NCBI GenBank assembly: GCA_024500155.1
Contig: CM044860.1
Coordinates: forward strand, 6,186,501 to 6,250,500
Direction: 5' to 3'
Source: Chenopodium formosanum
Taxonomy: Eukaryota > Streptophyta > Magnoliopsida > Caryophyllales > Amaranthaceae
DNA length: 64,000 nucleotides
Part shown: positions 59,091-64,000 of the stretch, piece after piece
Numbering within the stretch: the first letter of the stretch is position 1
How the letters are laid out: every line of letters starts with the position of its first letter
Translations under genes and position numbers: made by a program
Notes under the pieces: model-generated
The model's database searches: none
Told to the model about the DNA's origin: nothing
Seen by the model: only the letters and a program-made list of their open reading frames with translations

Positions 59091-60689
59091 ATCATCCGAG
59101 GTAATGTGAAAAACTTTGAATTGGTGAAATTTGTTAACCTTAAACACACGTATTTTCCTAGTATTATTATACAGTATATTTTTATAATGTATAATATGGC
59201 ACATGCACGTTTTTTTAAATTTCATAAATTCAGGTGCGTGGATGACCAGATAGGCTGATTTGTTTGATACAAGAATATATAGCCTTACTTCGTTTAACAT
59301 TTATAACTTGGGTTGGTACGTTGACTGGGCTATCAATTTCCATCATTATTTATTTAGTTACTACGGAGTAATTTGTAAAGTTGAGATAATAATTAGTATT
59401 AGACTACTAGTGATTTGTAGTATAAAAGATGGGGATATCGATCATTGAATTGAAAGCCATCTTTGTAAATTGCATGTTGTATCATTTATACATACATGCA
59501 TGTATGTATTCCTATAGCTAGTCATATGTGTAGTTTATATGGAAACAAATTTATTTATTATTTTTGTTACTACTTTATTTTTCTCTTTTAATAATTTAAT
59601 TTCTTTTAGTTTGTAAGGCTTGTAACATATATATGATGGTGAGCCTTTTATCTTATAATATTAATATACGAGTAATAATTATCTTATTTTACTTTCTCTG
59701 TCTCTAAATAATTGACACACACAATTCTCAAGAATTAATACTACCTCCGATCCATTAATGGTTATCTGCAACTTTGGGGTATTATTTGTGAGATATAAAA
59801 AATTCCTAAGTTGCAGATAACCATTAACGGAGGTAGTATATTATTAGATGTATTACTAGGCAACTTTGTAGCTTAGAAATTGCTTGATCGGTCCTTTAAA
59901 ATTTTAAAAATTTTGACCACAAATTCGCACAAATTCTTAAGAAATTACACAAGTACTATACATATATATAGTCATGTGACATATCGTCATATTCATTTTA
60001 ATGTTCATTTTTATCATATCAAATTTTACAATTTAATGAGTACATTAAAAATACTTATTAGTACTCCCTATATTAAAACGGGTTGTCTCAAAGATGATGA
60101 AGACAAACGATACATCTTTGAAAGATGGAGGAAGTAGTACTAGGGAGTTGCCAAGTCTTGCCACACATTTGTCAGATATGTAGCAAATTTCCTAGGTTTA
60201 AATTCATTAAAATCTTTGACTCTGACTTCAAACTTGAAACAAGAAATACATACATACATAATATTACTCCATATTATATTATACTCCGTAATTAATAATT
60301 AATTATATAATATATTTCCCCATATATTTAATATGGACAAGATAAAGACAACAAAAAGACTATTTTGACGGCTATATGATAAAAATTCAAGAATTTACAA
60401 TAAGCTCCTTATATAATACTCCACTAGTATAGGACCACTACAAATGCGAATACATTAATTTATAATAAATTTGGAAACAGACCAATAGGCCAAAACAACC
60501 TACCCATTCATTCTTCCTCTCCTCCATTATTATCAAGGTGTGCATACTAAATCTATTCTCCTGACGGATTCAGGAATTTAGGTATGGGGATTCCGAATTA
60601 GGTTTGTTAAAAAAAAATTTATAAAACACAAAATTTTAAAGATGACGTGGGTATGTCAAAAAAGATGCCATGATAATCCAAATATGATC
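59091..60689. other. Spacer between retrotransposon fragment and SAUR copy 3
   Basis: AT-rich with one clear MITE (59741-59836) and a probable worn one at about 60063-60140 (TACTCCCTATATTAAAACGG paired loosely with GGAGGAAGTA). No gene is seen. Confidence 0.45.
59741..59836. mobile_element. Stowaway-type MITE (96 bp)
   Basis: CTACCTCCGATCCATTAATG and CATTAACGGAGGTAG pair through GGTTATCTGCAAC and GTTGCAGATAACC, with TA on both sides. The best preserved of the group. Confidence 0.9.
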
Positions 60690-60955
60690 ATGATAATCAG
60701 ACATGAAGCCCGAAGAGGGTATATATGTGCCTATTATTGTAGGCAAGCTAATTAAGTGTGAGGTAGAAGAAGAGGAGATCAGATTAGTGGTGCCTCTTGA
60801 ATATAATGAATGAACCATCCTTGTATTATTGTTAGCTTAGTTTGCTTCAATTAGCTGCTAATGAATCTAGAAATCATCAACAAGGTGTCATCCAAATTCC
60901 TTGTGAACCATATTATTGTAGGCATATAATGAAGTATTTTTCTAGTATTGCGTAA
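60690..60955 (+). pseudogene. SAUR-like gene, heavily decayed (copy 3)
   Basis: Fragments in several frames match the other copies: ARRGY, VPIIVGKLI, EVEEEEIRLVVPLE, then NHPCIV-like and LLQLAANE-like remnants, and HQQGVIQIPCEPYYCRHIM with KYFSSIA and TAA at 60953. There are multiple stops and indels and no N-terminal exon is recognisable. It is the oldest-looking member of the cluster. Confidence 0.8.
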
Positions 60956-61019
60956 TTAGATAGAATTGTAATTACGGGTATAGGTTTGTCCGTTTGTATT
61001 TTTGTAAGCAGCAACTTTT

Positions 61020-61225
61020 GTGTGTGGGTGGCTACACAGCGTGGCCGTGTGGCCTAACTAGCTGACACACACCAAGTAATCCCTGATCGACTTAGGAACC
61101 CCTGAACAAATGAATAACCCCTAAACGATCGAGTAATCCCTAACCGACCAAGTACCCCCCACTGAGTTACCCCTATACACTAATAAAGTAACCCCATGAT
61201 GGTTGGCCACATATAAAAAATTGTG
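61020..61225 (+). repeat. Degenerate tandem repeat block 1, about 19-bp unit
   Basis: Seven variant units of the type CCAAGTAATCCCTGATCGA occur between GCGTGGCCGTGTGGCC and CCATGATGGTTGGCCACAT. A related block lies at 61905-62140. Confidence 0.8.
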
Positions 61226-61272
61226 TTTTACAACAATTTTTTTTTAAAATCTTTATTATTGGGTGTGATTGG

Positions 61273-61275
<3 letters not shown>

Positions 61276-61355
<80 letters not shown>
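61276..61355. repeat. (TA)n microsatellite
   Basis: About 80 bases of uninterrupted alternating TA between the two degenerate tandem repeat blocks. Confidence 0.95.
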
Positions 61356-61361
<6 letters not shown>

Positions 61362-61904
61362 TTTTTTTCAATTAGTGCTTCGCGATATAATCTACAAAAT
61401 TACATTCGTATTATATATTTTAATGTATTTCGTTGTATATGTATAAATTACGATAAAGTAGATTGTTACGAAAAAAATACATTGAAATGAATCCAACAAA
61501 ATCTCATATAATGTACTACGTATTATTTCATTGGTCAAAAAAAATTATAGTTAAAATGTTTTCATTTATTACCTAAAGAAAATCCAATGACAAAATAGTT
61601 TAACGGTGATGCAGGGAAAGAAAGACATTAAGACAAAGACCATAGGCAACTTACATATACTTCACTCCATTGCTATTAGAAGAGGGTCCCAAGCCCTAGT
61701 CCAGTATGGAAGGAAATGGGAAAGAGTTCAAAATAAAATAATTTGATGATTAGCAATCGAAGCATGTTATTTATGACTAAATTAGGAGGAGATGTTTGTA
61801 TAAACACTTTCTATTAATAATAATTTAAGTGGTCCAGTCTTGTTTCATGGAAAATTATTAGGATCGTAATCAAAGTGGTCCAGTCGTGTTACAATACAAC
61901 ATAA

Positions 61905-62140
61905 TCTGCAGCCCGTCCTGTGTCTGGCTAATCACACCGCTGACCAATTATAATAACAAATTAACCTCTATAATACTGACAAGTAACGACTCTTGTAATA
62001 CTGAATGAGTAACCCCTATAACATTGATAGATTAACGTCTTTAACACTGACCAAGTAAGTTCTATTACACTAACAAAGTAAACCCTATGATGATTGTTGA
62101 CTAACCACATCCACTGATCCACGTATAAGAATTTGTGTAT
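61905..62140 (+). repeat. Degenerate tandem repeat block 2, about 23-bp unit
   Basis: Variant units of the type AAGTAACCCCTATAACACTGA, ending CCCTATGATGATTGTTGACT and then GTATAAGAATTTGTGT, parallel to the end of block 1. Confidence 0.8.
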
Positions 62141-62957
62141 AATCCGGATTCCAAGATCTCCAAAGGAACAAAAGATAAGTTGGTATCAAGATTATTTATT
62201 TATTTTAATTTTGTATGTAGATAGAAGGCAATTGTCATCAATAATTCAATTAAGTAGACACATTGATTAAGATTTTATGTACACCTTGAATTCTGATCTT
62301 GAATCTTGACCAGTCCCTAAAACTTGGACAACTAATTTACTTGATATTCAATATATATAACTATATTCAATATATATAACTACGTATTTACATATTAACG
62401 AGTGTTAACGATTTGACTTTTTTCAACATATTGTTGACCCATCTAGTTCATTTTGTGGGTTGTGGATAATATACAACAAAATAAAACTCGAAATTATTTC
62501 TCAAAAAAAAAAAAAAAAAAAAAAAAAAATTCTAATTTAACCCATCATGGCTCAAATTTATTTGTTCAATAGAAATATACCTTTTGATTGTTTAGTCATG
62601 CTAACACACCATTAGCAGTATAACGAATTCAAATTAGAAGTTTCCATTTTTAGCTTGGCAACCGGGAAAACGACCCTTGTCTTTTGATTGGCTTCCGTAG
62701 AATTTTGTTGACTGTGTTTCAATGCTATATCTTTGACTCAATTATATCTTTTCAAACTAACTTTTAACCCACACGTGTCCACTAATACAAGAAAACGACA
62801 GCCGACTATCCAATAAGGAGATACATATCTAAAACCCTTATATATATACATGTACATAACTTGCATTATTATTCAAGCAATCTAAAAACATTACACACAA
62901 TTACTTTCTCTCTTTCAAAATTATTGTTAATCCACGACAACAATAATAATAATAATA
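62141..62957. other. Promoter region of the intact SAUR gene
   Basis: A 27-base A-run near 62502-62528 may be a retroposon tail. The last 200 bp carry a G-box and a TATA stretch (listed separately). No other gene. Confidence 0.45.
62772..62777 (+). promoter_or_regulatory. G-box CACGTG upstream of the SAUR gene
   Basis: CACGTG lies about 185 bp before the start codon, and a TATATATA run at about 62841-62848 lies between. PIF, BZR and ARF6-type factors use G-boxes at SAUR promoters (family knowledge); the role here is inferred. Confidence 0.45.
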
Positions 62958-63305
62958 ATGAAGGGTTTGATCGGAAAGATAGTAAGGAAGAAGGAACAAT
63001 CTTCATCGTGTTCGCCCCCTCGATACTCAAGATTATCATCATGTTGTGAGGATGAAGTGAAGAACAAACATCAAAGACATGATAAAGTGGCTAAAAAGAA
63101 AGGGTACGTGCCTATTTTGGTAGGGAAAAGTGAGGAAGAAGAAGAAAGATTTACGGTGCCTCTTGGTTGGATGAACCATCCTTGTATCGTCGAATTGTTA
63201 CGAGTCTCTGTTAACGAGTTCGGGTATCATCAACAAGGTGTTCTACAAATTCCTTGTGAACCGCAACATTTTAGAGTTATTATGGAGAGTATTTCTTGCA
63301 AATAG
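62958..63305 (+). CDS. SAUR-like auxin-responsive protein (intact copy)
   Basis: Intronless 115-residue protein, usual for SAURs. The N-terminus MKGLIGKIVRKKEQSSSCSP is basic. The SAUR domain covers about residues 50-112: KGYVPILVGKSEEEEERFTV then PLGWMNHPCIVELLRVSVNE, then FGYHQQGVLQIPCEPQHFRV. SAURs inhibit PP2C.D phosphatases at the plasma membrane, which activates H+-ATPase and drives acid growth (family knowledge). The variant GWMNHPCI, rather than the usual YLNHP-type motif, is shared by all copies in this window, so they form one local clade. The start is the first ATG after an (AAT)n leader. It is the only member of the four local copies with an unbroken frame. Confidence 0.93.
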   Translation: MKGLIGKIVRKKEQSSSCSPPRYSRLSSCCEDEVKNKHQRHDKVAKKKGYVPILVGKSEEEEERFTVPLGWMNHPCIVELLRVSVNEFGYHQQGVLQIPCEPQHFRVIMESISCK

Positions 63306-64000
63306 AAGTAAAGGAATCTTTAATGTAATGCTGTAATTTTTACAGTAATATTCTTTAATTGTTACCTTAAAATTAAATTTAGAAGATGTAGTATCATTTG
63401 TTTGTTGATTTAGGTACTTTGTGTATGTAAATTATAAAGTATTGATACATGTATAAGAAAGGGTATTAGTTTTAGAATTGAATTTTAATTTTAATTAGTA
63501 CTGTAAGATCGATACAGGATTATTGGTGATCAAATTTTATTTTATTTTTAATTATTTACAAGTAATTTTTTTAAACTTTTCTTTGATTTTATTTTATACA
63601 TTGAAGCTAAATTAATTATTCATTGATTTTTGCTTTTTCTTTTTTCTCTGAAGAATTTGACCTATATGACATGGAAAAAAAAATCCCTTTGTTTGCCGAT
63701 TAATTGACTAATTAAGAATGATTAGCTTATTTGACGAGCATTGTCAATCTTTTTTTTTTTTTTTTAAATTAAAGATTATTATTTACACGTAAACTTTTTT
63801 AACTTTTCTTTAATTTGAATTTTATTTTATATACTGAAGCTAAAATAATCATTCATTGATTTTACTACTTTTTCTTTCTTTGAAAAATTTGAAATATATA
63901 TTAAACTAATTAAGAATGATTAAATATATTAAATAAAAAAAAAACTAATTAAATAAAAAAAAATTGAAATACATTAAAAAAAAAAAAAAAAAAAAAAAAA
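63306..64000. other. SAUR 3' flank, A/T-rich
   Basis: No gene is seen. An imperfect duplication is present (63555-63725 resembles 63790-63925), and the window ends in a run of A. Confidence 0.45.

Noticed and set aside
58971..59258. Poly-Asn open frame
   Set aside because: Translation of the (AAT)n microsatellite.
61269..61490. Tyr-Ile repeat open frame
   Set aside because: Translation of the (TA)n microsatellite.
1..64000. CRISPR arrays, bacterial operons or phage-like defence systems
   Set aside because: The window is plant nuclear DNA with spliced genes; no regularly spaced repeats with unique spacers are present.

Overview
The window is nuclear DNA from a flowering plant, almost certainly a eudicot. 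The evidence is spliced genes with GT..AG introns, AT-rich intergenic DNA, plant-only gene families (ARABIDILLO, FKBP20-2, CAT9, SAUR, PPR) and plant transposon classes. The mariner-like element and the dense SAUR cluster would fit a Caryophyllales genome, but that placement is only an inference.

Positions 1 to about 47,300 are a gene-rich segment of ordinary conserved genes, whose exons I rebuilt from splice sites and reading-frame phase. In order: CMC4 (-), a small mitochondrial twin-CX9C protein; FKBP20-2 (+), a thylakoid-lumen immunophilin with a C-terminal cysteine pair, followed by a stray degenerate copy of its last exon; CAT9 (-), a cationic amino acid transporter with 8 exons; ARABIDILLO (+), an F-box/armadillo protein with 12 exons; a decayed LINE RNase H fragment; TYW1 (+), the wybutosine radical-SAM enzyme with 8 exons, one splice acceptor of which lies at the end of a three-copy tandem repeat; a 4.1-kb mariner-like transposon (terminal repeats, TA target duplication, frameshifted DD39D transposase and an opposite-strand second reading frame); a conserved plant gene of unknown function (+); a small conserved plant gene of unknown function (-); and an intronless PPR gene (-).

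Positions 47,300 to 64,000 are repeat-rich accessory DNA carrying a dispersed same-strand SAUR cluster of four copies. Three are broken (48.9, 54.4 and 60.7 kb) and one is intact (62.96 kb). Between them lie three hAT-type MITEs with 7-8 bp matching target duplications, several Stowaway-type MITEs, two (TTCAG)n-filled MITE copies in the window, a retroposed SINE-like insert with a 14-bp target duplication, a 5'-truncated non-LTR retrotransposon fragment whose C-terminus resembles a zinc-knuckle plus restriction-like endonuclease, two related blocks of degenerate 19-23 bp repeats, and long AT, AAT and poly-C tracts.

The genes do not form a pathway; they are independent neighbours. The points most worth following are the opposite-strand passenger reading frame inside the mariner element, the endonuclease-like retrotransposon tail, the tandemly triplicated TYW1 splice acceptor, the stray FKBP20-2 last exon, and the SAUR birth-and-death cluster.
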